DNA of 64,000 nucleotides from Hsuehochloa calcarea (taxonomy: Eukaryota; Streptophyta; Magnoliopsida; Poales; Poaceae), in the NCBI GenBank assembly GCA_036346395.1, contig CM070599.1:24791232-24855231 (forward strand), written 5' to 3'. Positions within the stretch are counted from its first letter, which is position 1, and each line of letters begins with the position of its first letter. The notes under the pieces are model-generated. The model was given only the letters and a program-made list of their open reading frames with translations, ran no database searches and was not told where the DNA came from. The translations under genes and the position numbers were made by a program. Shown here one piece after another: positions 12,101 to 23,857 of the stretch.

Positions 12101-15100
12101 AATTACTACTACTAAGTTTCATCAATGTGCTATACTGCAACCATGCTATATATTTCAAAAAGCCTCCCTGACATGACAATCATATAATTCAGACTGTACA
12201 AAATTACTCCTTTCGTAGGGACTAGGGAAGACAGTTTACAGATTAGCTGTAATGAAATATACAGTCTAAAAAGTGTTCTCGCATGTATAATATTTAGCAA
12301 ATATTCCTAATTTCATATGCCCCAGTTTTCTGTCTCTATGGTAGGTTTCCAGGAATCCAACAGCTAAAAATCTGATGATTATAAATATAGCTGTCCAAAT
12401 TTCAGTTCAGACTTTAAAAAGAATAATTTGAGGGGAAAATTCAGAGTACATGTAAAAAACCCAAATGTATCACTGTAAAAGATGAACACTAATGTAATGT
12501 GTGCATGATCCTACCTAGCATCTACAACGTTACAAGTTAGAAGGCTTTTGTACATGTCATGTGGTACAATTTATTTCATACCTTGACTGTTGAATTGAAA
12601 TTGATTATCTGCATTATTCAAGAAGGACTAATCGCATAATTAAGTTGATTCTGTACCCAACAATCACCATGCTATGGTCTTAAGAATCAATTGGGAAAAT
12701 AATATGAACACAGACATTTGAAAGGTCAAATAGGTGGTACCTTCAAGCAGCAAATCCAGGCAGGAATTTAGAGGAGCACTCGGTCGCAAAGTTCTAAGTT
12801 GTCTATTACTTGCCCTGCCAGTATGTGGCGACCATGTACCAATAGGAATACTGACAATCTGATTTTGCAGAAATGGAAAACCTTCAGGCTGTTCTTGGAG
12901 CTTTGAGCAAAGAACTAAATACATCATCAGGATATAAGTTAGATCAATTTGAGACACAGGTAAAATTAACTAAAAGAATGAGCAGCCATAGTCTTATAAA
13001 ACAATACAGTACATTTCAAAATCCCCGGAAGGGTTGCAAGATTAAGTAAAGGCATCCCTGAAGAATCTGGCAAGGACTTAAAAATAGGAACTGAAGATAT
13101 TTCGTTTCTGGTTATAGTCAGTGCCACATCCTTTAAATTATCTGAATCCTTAACCTGAAGAAAGACATGTAGCACCATAAGAGAAAAAAATAACAATCAT
13201 TTACTAGTAGTGTTAAAAGAATTGAAATGAAGAAGTGATTCAATCAATGTTCAACTCCTATCAATACAGAAGATTCAAAGTCAAACTATCAGGGCCTGTT
13301 TGGATGTGAGGCATTTGGACTTGGATTAGCCAGGCCCAATCCTGTGGTCCTGCCACATCCAAACAGGCCCTTAGTTTAGCTGAAAGAATCTCAACAATGA
13401 AATGTAGAACACTCAATCTGCAGGATCAAGTATAACGAAAGCACATTGCAAAAGTAAAAGACAGGAGTTATATGAATGTCAGCCTTGATCCATGACACCA
13501 CTTCATTCATCATTGGCACATACATTTTTCTACAAGCACTTTTACAGATTTTGGAAAAAAATGATGATAACATTTACTAGTGTCCGTTTAATCCCTATTT
13601 CAAGACCTGTCAATTTGTACTTCTTCTGCCCAAAAAATGGCAATAAGCTTAGCATTCTATTTCCTGACCATATAGAGAATGTGTTACACATAATTTATTT
13701 TCCTATTTTGTTGGTGCTGATCTTGAGATTCTTTATACAACAAATCAAATGAAAGAACTCTGGCAAATATAAGGGAAAATACATGAATTAATGGCCTTCT
13801 CTGCAATGCAGCAACATCAGGCCCCCCATAAAATTGCAGTTTTGCTTCTTTCCAAGCAGAAACTGAATGCATTTCAAGCTCCTCATGGCCAAGAGCTCGA
13901 ATGTTTCTCTGTAACTGCAGACCTAATAATTAGTGAAAAATGTAAAATGCTTGAGAGAAGGAGAAATACAGTAATTCAATCTCACCTTTCTTAGAATTAA
14001 TACAAAATCAGATGCAGTTAGCATGCCTGTTATGTTTTGCTGTTGATCATCCCAAAGAGGACCCAAAGCAAGGCCCTAGAACAAGAAAAGTTAAATTGTT
14101 TACTTGTCTTACAATATTTAATTGACAAGGGCAAATCGCATGTTGGCTAGTGGACCACACCATACATGAATACATCAGGGACAAATGATAATTTACCAGA
14201 CAAATAGAATCTTAAAAGGGTGCGATTGCTTATTAGCCTGAGCTAATTTTTTGGCCGAATGGAGGTACAGTGGTGTCAGTTATTCTAGGCAAAGATAGAA
14301 GAAATGCCTGCTGCTAGATGAAGTGTTTGTTCAACTGTAAAATGTAGAAGAAAAAATATGAATTGCTCCTATAAATGAGGCTAATTGTTGCAAGCATATT
14401 TTTAAAATTCTTCAATAACATGATGATCAAACATACAAAGTTCAAATGATAGTAAACAAGCACAAAAAAAGAAAAAATCTAAAGCATAGGAACAATTCTT
14501 GCAAACACATACCTCATCATGCATGATTTTAAATGCTTGCTTGACAGGAAGCCGAGCATCCAAAATTGCTATCTGAAATGCTTATATAAACTATGATTAT
14601 TCACATGGACTAAAACAAAGTGTTGTCCACAAAAGAAGAAACTAACCTTGCTAGAATCAGGAACAACAACATAGATGGTATTATGTAATAATATTTCAGA
14701 GACCCGATGACGGAAAACTGTGATCTGCACGCCTCGGTTTTGAGATGACGGTTCTGGGGGCATCTGTTTGGAGATTTATGGCGTAGTACATAAAAGACCA
14801 TTAGTTATTAGGAACATTATATTATTAAGAAAGACAGAAAATACAATGTGAAACTTTGGCACGTACTGTTGTCGAAATAGTACCGTCATCCATATTCATT
14901 CCTCCGATGGAAGAAGGCCCTGGCTGCACAATCAGGTGTGTATTATTTTCCACAAGCACTTCATTGCTGATCCGTCCATATTCATCATGTACACAAGGTT
15001 TCGTTTCATCGCACCTCCAGGCACCATCAACCAAAAATCGGTACTGAATTACACCAGAAGACCACATAAATGTATGCAATAGCAACAAAACACAGGAGCA

Positions 15101-17431
15101 GGAGAATATTGTGTGAAAATAGCAGGGCACTGGTACAGAAAAAAATAGAAGGAATGTATTATATGCGCACTGTTCACCACTGCAAGATCAAGTTCAAGTT
15201 GTTTGCTAACTAAGAATGGACAAGATCAAGTTCAAGTTGTTTGCTAACTAAGAATGGAACCAAACAATCACATAGTAAACTTCATAAGTGATATTCAATA
15301 ACAAGCGAGTAAATTCGAAAGTGAAATGAATCAAACAATTACTTAGAAAGTGGGTTGTTAAAGCATAGCAGCAAAGCACTTTGATAGTGGATAACACATA
15401 GTGGTGATATAGCAGGCTTGTCATGCTTGGCTAGATTCCAAAAATATGAAGTCAATCTTAAACCAAAACATTTTAAATGCAAAACCCGATATGACTATGC
15501 CGAAGATCTAATACTTCCATTAATTGCTAGGTAAGAATTCAAAAGATCTTGAAGAAATACATCAAAATGATGGATTGCTAAATAAGAAAGTAGTTAAAAG
15601 GAAGGTCAACGAACGTGAAGTCCAGGACAAATTTGGTATAAATGCAAGTATTAATTGCTTCCAGCAAAAAGAGGCGCCATAAAAAAAAATCCTAGAAGAG
15701 ATGGAATAATGGCAAACATGGAACCCTGAAAGACTAAAGTGCCTTTGTACTTAAGTGCCGCTACGCACTACAGGTTACAAATGGCATTAGAGGGCCACTT
15801 TGATGCTGCAACTGTATGGACACTCAAATCTACAGCAGCCGTTATGTAACGTCTTATTGTATGGAATTATGGACACAAGGGAGCAACAAGCTGGTCCCCC
15901 TATGCTAGGCATGCCCCTGTAAACGAATTTTTTTAACCCTTAATGACTATTTCCCTGTGGACTAAATTCACAATATAGATATGCATGTCTATGGTATTCC
16001 AGACTGCAATACAATGCAACTTGAATTCTTATCATTTTCATACAAGTCAAACTATGGTATTCCAGACTGCAATACAATGCAACTTGAATTCTTATCATTT
16101 TCATACAAGTCAAACTGCATACTAGATATGTCAAAGTTAAAGACTGGTGCAGGTCAAACAACGGCAACAGTCAACCCAAGTTTCTTTTTCTCTCAAAAGG
16201 CTAACTGTCCATTATTTAGGGAGGGCTTCTTTCACCTCAAATCCCAGATATTTTTCTTTGTTGGTATAATGCTCTATAAGTAGTTGCAATAATATTACAA
16301 ATAAAATAAACAATAGTTAGCTGCGAGAGTATCATGATAAAAATATGGCACACATCCATCTAGCACCTAAAATTATAAGGCATAATTGATTCAACTTTCT
16401 TTTACTACCTTTATACATCATGGTTTTGTTAAACCATTATATTTTAATCTGCTAGTGCACAGGCATAGAATGATAAGCACTTCAGTAGCACATATTACCA
16501 AATAAGACATCAATCATGTTAGACCATTTGTACATGGTTCTAGACCTAGTCCTTCTGATTCTATGTCTAACCAGGGATTTTTCATCTGGCTGCTACACTG
16601 TAATACGGTCACTGGAAAGCAGCCAGCAAGGGTCGCATAAAGCCTCAACAGCCAACGGTACCTGATACCAGTATACCACCCATGATACATATCGTTGAGA
16701 TCGTCAGATGTTTAGTTTAATCACTAAGTGCATTTCATGTAAAATCAGCAGTTCACAGTTCACTAACTGTAAGCTCTCCACTTGCCACACTGATGGCAAA
16801 TGGGTACAGCTGCTGCGCATAAAAATAGCTCATCCCAAGAACCGGCTACGTTTTTTCTTGTGTGTAAAACAATCACCAGTTCCACCACGCATTTAAGCTC
16901 GAATGCATTGCGCCAGCACGTCTCAATGGCCATCCACCACAACTACCAACTAACCTTAGATGCATTGCCGCCCAAACGCACACCGACAAAAGAGGTGCAC
17001 CAAGATACCAAGCAAAATCGAGCCCCTAAACCCCTCATCAACCACAATTCGATCCTAGTCTCTTTCTAGACAATCATCAAAAGCTCCTACAAGCATGCCA
17101 ATCAAGAACTAACAAACCTAGCACAAGTATAACACAAATATACATAATCAAAGCAAAGAGCGAGCCCAATCCGAGCAATTCGAGCATCCCACCTGATAAA
17201 CCCCGGGAGGGAGATCGAACACCACCTGGAATTCGGCCCCGACCAGCACCATGGGGCACTCGCTCCACCTGCGCGCGCACACAAGAAAAACCAGCATTAC
17301 CACCGCACAAAGAACCAGCCTTTCGCCCAAACCCCGCCCCAAGATCGAATCTTTCCGACCCACCCGGTGAAGCTGCCGCAGAAGGAGGCGCGCTGGCCGC
17401 CGTACGGCCAAGCGAAGCGGCGCAGCACCAT
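9140..17431 (-). CDS. SNF4: SnRK1 beta-gamma subunit (SNF4-like), 13 exons
   Basis: The product is the plant beta-gamma subunit of SnRK1, the AMPK/SNF1-type energy-sensing kinase complex, where it acts as the gamma (CBS) partner of the alpha kinase and a beta subunit. Minus-strand exons: 17431-17364, 17268-17193, 15043-14867, 14763-14647, 14572-14513, 14075-13986, 13914-13783, 13154-13013, 12914-12741, 11350-11287, 10078-10009, 9508-9409, 9231-9140. They sum to 1362 nt (453 residues plus TAA), a normal length for the family. Every intron is GT...AG and phases match. Residues 1-75 form an AMPK-type carbohydrate-binding module (WPYGG, GSFTGWSE, DLPPGVYQYRFLVDG). The rest carries four CBS motifs, including DRVSSIPIVDDNG (about 346) and RRLVIIEPRTRF (about 426). 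The ATG was chosen because the fold starts at RRFAWPYGG, and splicing there restores FTG-WSE. Odd points: Gly replaces the usual Arg before WSE, and Gly replaces Val in ALGPLWDD. It could be a diverged paralogue, but nothing shows it is dead. Confidence 0.92.
13291..13371. mobile_element. 81-bp foldback MITE in an intron
   Basis: AGGGCCTGTTTGGATGTG (13291-13308) is matched by its perfect 18-bp reverse complement at 13354-13371, leaving a 45-bp centre. The GGCCTGTTTGG end is typical of hAT-type MITEs in grasses. It lies inside the intron between the exons ending at 13783 and starting at 13154. I could not settle an 8-bp target duplication. Confidence 0.75.
15183..15258. repeat. Perfect 38-bp tandem duplication in intron 2
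   Basis: CAAGATCAAGTTCAAGTTGT and the next 18 bases occur twice head to tail, at 15183-15220 and 15221-15258, without differences. This is a recent slippage-type duplication. Confidence 0.95.
15990..16115. repeat. Perfect 63-bp tandem duplication in intron 2
   Basis: A 63-bp unit starting TATGGTATTCCAGACTGC is present at 15990-16052 and 16053-16115 with no mismatch. It lies in the same 2.1-kb intron as the 38-bp duplication. Confidence 0.95.
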
Positions 17432-17830
17432 GGAAAAGCCCGGGCCAAGAACCCTAGCAGCAGCCTAGCACCCCGCACCAAACCCAGGCCTAGTCGAGCG
17501 TCGAGTCCATCCAGTCCAAGAAACCAGCCCGGATTGGGTTGAAGTAGTAGTAGGCGAGGGCAAGGAAGGTATGGATTAAATGAGGTAAAAAAAAGAGGAA
17601 ATTTGGTGTGAGGAGTGAGGGAGGGAGGAATGCGGAGAAGCAAGCGGTAGGAAGAGCGAGAATAGAAGGGACAAGGGAGAAAGGCGTTGGTGTTGGTGTT
17701 GGTGTTGGAGTGTGTTTTAATGTGTGGACGTTTGTTTTGCTTGCTTTTGCTTTGGGTTGATCTTCGTTTGTTGTTCGAAGAATTTTTTTTCAAAATAAAC
17801 TATTTATTTAAAAAATTACTCAAAAAATCA
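17432..17830 (-). promoter_or_regulatory. 5-prime UTR and proximal promoter of the SNF4-like gene
   Basis: Upstream of the ATG the minus strand is pyrimidine-rich with several ACACCAAC repeats (about 17685-17710), as in many rice leaders. A TATA-like TAAATAAATAG lies at about 17798-17810, some 370 nt before the ATG. Just beyond is a G-box CACGTG at about 17925. The start site cannot be fixed from sequence. Confidence 0.4.
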
Positions 17831-18060
17831 TATTCGATTACCTCCGATTGCTCGGTGGCCCAGCGATTAGCTGATGTAGGAGGTTCAGTCGTGCAACAGA
17901 AATGCAACTGAGGCCTTAGTCTGTCACGTGTCTCGAACACGAGCTGGTGGCGCGATTAAGGCCCGTGTTGGGCACAATCACTCGGCTAGAATGTGACTGA
18001 GACCAGTCGCAGACCAGGCCGACTATTGAGTCCAATCGTGTTCTCATCTGGCTATTTTAA
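17780..18060 (-). repeat. Dispersed repeat, inverted partner of 26490-26800
   Basis: Read on the minus strand, about 17915 down to 17780 matches 26610-26790 on the plus strand. Both have AGGCCTCAG, a GCTAATC block, GAGCxAT, then an A/T-rich tail with TTTATTT. Identity is only moderate. It abuts or overlaps the start region of the SNF4-like gene, so an old insertion may have supplied part of its promoter. Family unknown; the outer ends were not defined. Confidence 0.45.
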
Positions 18061-19089
18061 AAATAATAATAAACATGAATTTAATTTTACAAAATTAAAT
18101 AGTTGCAAGAGTTATTTATGAATAATTGTTAGTGGTAAAAAATTAGAATTTTGGTGACTGCAATTATTCGTAAATAAATCATATTTTAATCGTTTTACGT
18201 GGATCTTAACCCTTTTAAGTTTTTGCACAAATGACCCTAAATTGGCAAAATATTTTGTAAACTTCGGTTTGAGCGAGGCGAAAATGGAGTGACGAAGATG
18301 AGATTTCAAGCCAGCGTAACACTTAACTATGAATGTCTAAATTACATGGTGTGTAGGGTCTGGTTTGGTGCATATGTTTGCCTAGTTATTCCTACAGTAC
18401 AAATGGCTATATGCACAAACCTTTGATCCGAACTACAACTACGATACAAACACATCTTTTGGAATGGAAAATACTTGATGGGTGAAAATCAAGTCAGGTA
18501 TGCGGACATACGTCCTACTCACCCTTGCCTTCGCGCGAGCCAACTCTCAGTTCTCAGCCCAAAGGTCTTTTTCGGGTATGTCCTCGTCCAGAATAATCTT
18601 CGGTGCAACAGGAACATCAGGGACCATTGCTGCCTTTCCCTTATCTTCTCCACTCCCAGTTGAGTAAGGTTTCCAACTGGTAAAGGACTAAGACACAACT
18701 GCGTAGTTCAATATGTATTTTCTGCTAAATGAATGCATTGTCGTACTTCTCTGGGCCGTCGATCCATTGGAAGAAGTAGCAATGTTATGACAGATGCCAT
18801 GCACGAATAAAGCTAGCGATATTTAAAATGCAACATGCAATCTAAAATATCAATGTATGGCATTCACTTATGCAGCAATCCCCGCACATGCAGTAAGCTC
18901 GTGTGACGGTACTAGGATGTGTTGGCTGAATGATCCATGTCGAGTTACTGTAGTTGCACTACAGGCGTGGAAACTTTGGTGATACAGGAACATCCTTGCA
19001 AGAACTATCAGAGTATGTTCGTGCCTTCGTGGCAGCCTAATTCCGCTTCCGGGGTATCTCCCCGTAGTTCGACATCGTCAAATCGGGCG
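18061..19089. other. Intergenic, possible degenerate coding trace
   Basis: No gene recognised. The minus strand at about 18665-18480 reads like old coding sequence (PVAPKIILDEDIPEKDLWAE) before a stop. It could be a relic of the neighbouring MULE or a captured fragment. Confidence 0.3.
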
Positions 19090-19231
19090 GAGTGACCTCA
19101 TGTACCTCTCTTATACCTCCCCTCTCCCTATTTTTCAAACTAGCTCAAATGGAGTCTTGCGAGTGACCTCATGTACCTCTCTTATACCTCCCCTCTCCCT
19201 ATTTTTCAAACTAGCTCAAATGGAGTCTTGC
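19090..19231. repeat. Perfect 71-bp tandem duplication
   Basis: A unit starting GAGTGACCTCATGTACC and ending GGAGTCTTGC is present at 19090-19160 and 19161-19231 with no mismatch. Confidence 0.95.
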
Positions 19232-19499
19232 CAATTGTGGTGGAGTATGCTCTGGTTTATAGGCAGTTAGGTGTAGCACTGAGGGAGTAAATTTTGCTGA
19301 ATGAAAGTCACTCGTGTCCGCTAGAAGGAATCTTTGGGTACATGATACCTCACCGAGTTGTCAATTAGGAAAAGCTAGTGCATGTTATCAACTTAGACTG
19401 AAAAGGTGGTATGATATAGTCACTTCGACCTGAAAAGGTAGTAGCATGTTGTTGTCATATGTCACTAGGTAGGGGAGGATATCTAGTAGTAATAGTGAG

Positions 19500-19665
19500 A
19501 TTCATATAGCAAGTCCCTTATGTCGCGGTGCTGACTAGGGGGGAGGAGCTGGAATTGAGTAGCATGGCCCTCTATCACGGTGCTAACTAGAGAAGGTAGG
19601 ACCGAGAATTATGTTGCATGCCCCATCGTCGCGGTGCCGACGGAGGGACCAAAACACCATAAGAA
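19500..19665. repeat. Three diverged units of about 57 bp
   Basis: The phrase TCGCGGTGCTGACTAG recurs in altered form near 19523, 19577 and 19633, each preceded by a CCYT/CCCC run. The repeat is degenerate and its origin is unclear. Confidence 0.45.
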
Positions 19666-20235
19666 ATGACATAACATGTGGAATTTTAAGGCATATGGTA
19701 GTACAACGATCCCATCATAATCATATCATCTACATCGATACTAAGGTGCAAAATAAAATACATACAACGCACATTACAAACTATAGGTAAGCATGGGTAG
19801 GTAGCAACTCCAGCTTCATGATCTACAACATGTCACCCTCCACGACCTCCTCGGCGGCACTTGTTCTTCCTATGCCCATAATCTCCGCAAAGGATACACC
19901 TATTCATAGGGCCTTCGGCTTCAAACTCGTACATGTCATTTCAAATACAACGAGCCTGCCGATGACCCTTGCCACCCTTCAGCAAGTCCAAATCAGGGAC
20001 GCATATCCTATTTTGCACATCATCCTTTGTGAAGTTACCAACAACACAGAATCCACAGATCTCTCCACTCCAAGCTTGAACCACATTTTTCCTTCATGAA
20101 GAAGCCCGACACGTACCGTGCGGGGTCCATATTGATCTTGCCACATGCAGATAACACATGAGAGCATGCCATATGGAGTAGCATTGGCTTGTTACACGTT
20201 CACTGACAATTGTTGTTGCCATCATGTAAAAGGCT

Positions 20236-22001
20236 GTTGGACCGAAAAGGCGACTAGAGGGGGGTGAATAGGAGCACGCTCACTTTTTCACAAATAATAG
20301 ATTCAACACAATTTCACTCCAGTAGCTATGGAAGCTATGAAAATCAGTATATCAGTACAGCGGAAGAATAATATTGAATCCAATAAACACCCGTAAGCAA
20401 TACTACAAAAGATCAAGCAGAAGATAAACAATCACAATGCACTGCCGGTCAGACCGCTGGCTCAAAGGCGGTCGGACCGATTCTTCTTGCCGGCCGGGTG
20501 GCTACGGTGATCGACCACCGGCCTAAAGAACGAATGAGATCGACCAGATGATTTAAGATGAAAATAGATGAAACTTTTGATCTACTAATCCAAACTTGAT
20601 GAAACTTGAAACACACCTTCTCTATGATATCAGGAACCTATTCCAATTAAAGATTATGATAATTCTTGGAAGAATAGCGATCCTTTTCGATTTGATCAAA
20701 GAAGGGTTCAAAACCGGGTCAAAACGAAAACTTGATCCAAGAACTTGCTCGTGGGTGATTGATGATCAAGATGATCCTAGATAGGTTCCCACACGTCACA
20801 ACAAGCTAAATCAAGTAGAGAGTTCAATAAAAACTCACGGATCAAAGAAAGACCCAAAATCATCAAATAGAGAGAAAGAACGCAATGAGACAAAACATTG
20901 ATCAAACTTTCCTTTGATTGATTGATATGATCTGAGCTTATAGCCACTCTATCAATGGAGGATAATGCTCAATCCAAGAGCACGAAAATCACATCAAAAC
21001 CTCAAGAACCCTAGCCTCCACAAAAGCTCTCCCTAAGAAAATTAGGGTTTTCAAAAATAGCAAAAGAGACGAACTGGAGGTGCAGTCACCTCCCTCCCCT
21101 ATTTATAGTGAAGGCTTAGACCTTCTAGAAGTTTGACTTAATTGGGCTCTCGTTAAGGCCCAAAACAAACGGGACACATACACACGCATTTTAAAGCGAC
21201 GTCTTTATCTCCTCTTGACCTAACTAGCTACACCTTGCGCCATCTTGCATCTCGGATTAGCTAATAGGTCATCCTTGTCCATCTTGCACCACGCTTGAGT
21301 ACATTGACCTCACCCGGCATCGTCAATCATTCTGGACCTCAGCTCTCCAAGCCTAGTCCCGATCATCCTCGCGCGTTGACCGTCGCTGACCACCAAGCAA
21401 CCTGCACAAACAATAGACAAGTAAACCGAATTTGGCAACAAGTTCTTCAAAACTTGACCCATGTTAGTCAAAACATGCATCATGCAACATATATGCCCTG
21501 AAACTCATGAATTTAACCTAACAATCGAATATCGCCGTCACGACGGGCGACGAACCAAGTGAAAACCGGTAGGGGCGGTCTGACCGACCACCCTGGCTGG
21601 TCGGACCGCCACCTATGGGCCGGTCAGACCGCCAGCAATGACTTAGCCGATTTTCAACCTCTGAAAACCGAAACCTATTAGAAATTTCAAACCAATAGAA
21701 CTTTTGACTGGAGACTCCAAAAATTATGCGATCAAGTGCAATAGAATCCCCTCTCTTGCCTACACACTCTATTTTTGGCCCAGCTCAATTCCTCACTTAC
21801 TGACATTGCCTGTCCGACCGCCGCTTAGGGCGGTCGGATCGATTGGGACCGGCCTCGACGCCGCTCTCAACCGGCCGAACCGATCTGGCTTCGACGACAA
21901 AGCAAAGCATCTTTGAAAACTCGTGAAACGATAAACCGTTAACGCCATTGCCAATTGTCACATCATCATAAGATCTGGAGTATATCCCCATGATATCCAC
22001 A
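20236..22001 (-). mobile_element. Solo LTR, TGTTGGACCG family, copy A (1766 bp)
   Basis: It starts TGTTGGACCG and ends ATATCCACA, flanked by the exact 5-bp duplication AAGGC (20231-20235 and 22002-22006). The site lies inside the SWIM region of the MULE relic. A TATA box on the minus strand (CTATAAATAGGGG, about 21098-21108) sets the orientation. Relative to its sisters it lacks about 220 bp near 21270; the join falls at a repeated GGTCATC, which suggests a microhomology deletion. No internal retrotransposon sequence remains, so it is a product of LTR-LTR recombination. Confidence 0.9.
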
Positions 22002-22226
22002 AAGGCTCACTTTGTGCGTGACGACGCCACTAGTCGTTCCCAACCCATTTCGTTTTCTTAGCAATACCTCGAAATGAAGCTCAATGGTGCCCATAAGGAA
22101 GACTAAGTGGATTTGGGCCTTCTTGCTCTTCTCTATCATGTACTCCATCATCTTGGTACAATAGAGTGTCTATGCATTCATCATATGCAATGCAGTAGCA
22201 CTATGTCTTTTCCTGAAGTAGCATGT

Positions 22227-23857
22227 TGTTGGAAATATGCCCTAGAGGCAATCATAAAGATGATTATATTTTATTATGTTCATAACATTGGATAATATGT
22301 TATCTTGTTCCTAAAATAATATCAATAATATTTATTATCAAGTATGTGACTTGATTGTGAAACTCTATATTTCTGTGATGATTATTCTTAAACGTTCTCT
22401 GGTCGGAAACATATGAGGACACATATGAATAGACTAGCATATGTATTGGTTGATGACTATGTTTCACAAATCATGGATATGGAGATATCAAACCAATAAT
22501 ATGGACACATGTTAGAGAACATGGTGTTGGAAAAGATCCACCTTGAGACACTGTTGAGATTGTTATGATTCTATGTATCATTAGTTGGTCTCAAGCAATG
22601 ATGATATATAATACTTAGACCTGATATCAGTATGGTTCCCTATATGTGTAGTAGCACTCTTAGGGGTTGCCAAACGCTACTCGTAACTGGGTAGTTATAA
22701 AGGTAGCTTTCGGGTATGCTATGAAATATGCGGAGGGATGTGACTGGTCGGATATGGAATTTGCCCCTCCTAACATAACAGGAGAGATGTCTCTGGGCCC
22801 TTCGTTGTGGTCGGATAAAGAAAGTGCATGGCCATGCCACTAGTGGTCGAAGTGTCGACCACATGAAGTTATTCGACACTTGATCGAGAAAGTATTGAAC
22901 AGTCCATAGATGATACAACATCTCACTTGGAGTTCAACCAGACATCGTGAGGTAAAGGGAGAATACACGAGAAGGTCTTTCAGTTCGATCAGATATGGAC
23001 TAGTCGTATGGAGATACGAGCTGGTCATAGGCTGGTCGAACATGGTCACTAAGTGGTCGAAACCTGGTCGTAAGAAATTACGAATTGGTCGAGACCAAAT
23101 ATGAACTGGTCGTATAGAGATACGAGCTGGTTGTCAGTGATATGGACCTGATCGTAGATCATATTGCATTAAGGTTCGTCCGATATATTCTATATGTGTT
23201 TGGGAATCGTTATGTGCTGCTAGGTACCGCTAACGACTAGTGGTCGGAAAAGAGTTTTCGAGTCACAACCGATTACACATGAACTTATAGGGTCGCACAC
23301 TTAAAGGCTTAGAATTTGATTTGGATGGTGATCCGAATTCTTGTAGGCCACGAGTTCCTAATGGGCCTCAAGTACGAGACCCATTATGGATGCCTATAAA
23401 TAGAGGGGCGGTGGCAAAGGGTATGATGATCTTTAGAAGAACTTCTCGAAACCCTAATAGCCACGCCGCCGGTGCTAGCACTCCAGCGCGTGATGCCCTT
23501 ACCCCGTAAGTGTAGATACCTTGGAGATGTTGTTGCGACGCATCAGCACTAAGATGATTCACAACTTAGTACGACCACTCAGAGGAGCATACGCGCGGCG
23601 AGCACGACTACTCGGAGGAGCAGACGCGCGGTGAGTATGACTACTCGTAGGAGAAGACGTGTGACGAGTACGACTACTCGGAGAAGAAGACGCATGGCAA
23701 GTACGACTACGACCGTATCAACTCACTACATCGACTCTACTTCCGCTATGAGTCGGCGCGTCTAGTGGTAATCTTGTGATCTATTACTAGCGGAGGTTCC
23801 TTGGTTGCATGGTAAATTTTTTATTTTATGCTATCGTAGCCTTCCCGCGATCCTTCA
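22227..23857 (+). mobile_element. Solo LTR, BARE-1/RIRE1-like Copia (about 1.63 kb)
   Basis: It begins TGTTGGAAATATGCCC, the recognised start of BARE-1/WIS/RIRE1-type Copia LTRs in grasses, and ends near CGATCCTTCA. Flanks are CATGT (22222-22226) and CATGC (23858-23862), a target duplication with one difference. A plus-strand TATA box (CCTATAAATAGAG) lies near 23393. CTGGTCGTA/TACGAnnTGG motifs repeat at 22990-23130, and GAGTACGACTACTCGGAG-type units repeat at 23585-23710. It sits in the MULE relic. A second copy in the opposite orientation occupies 45046-55466. Confidence 0.82.

Noticed and set aside
17077..17793. A 238-codon minus-strand frame over the start of the SNF4-like gene
   Set aside because: It runs through the leader, exon 1, intron 1 and past the second donor in another frame; the spliced reading explains the conserved residues.
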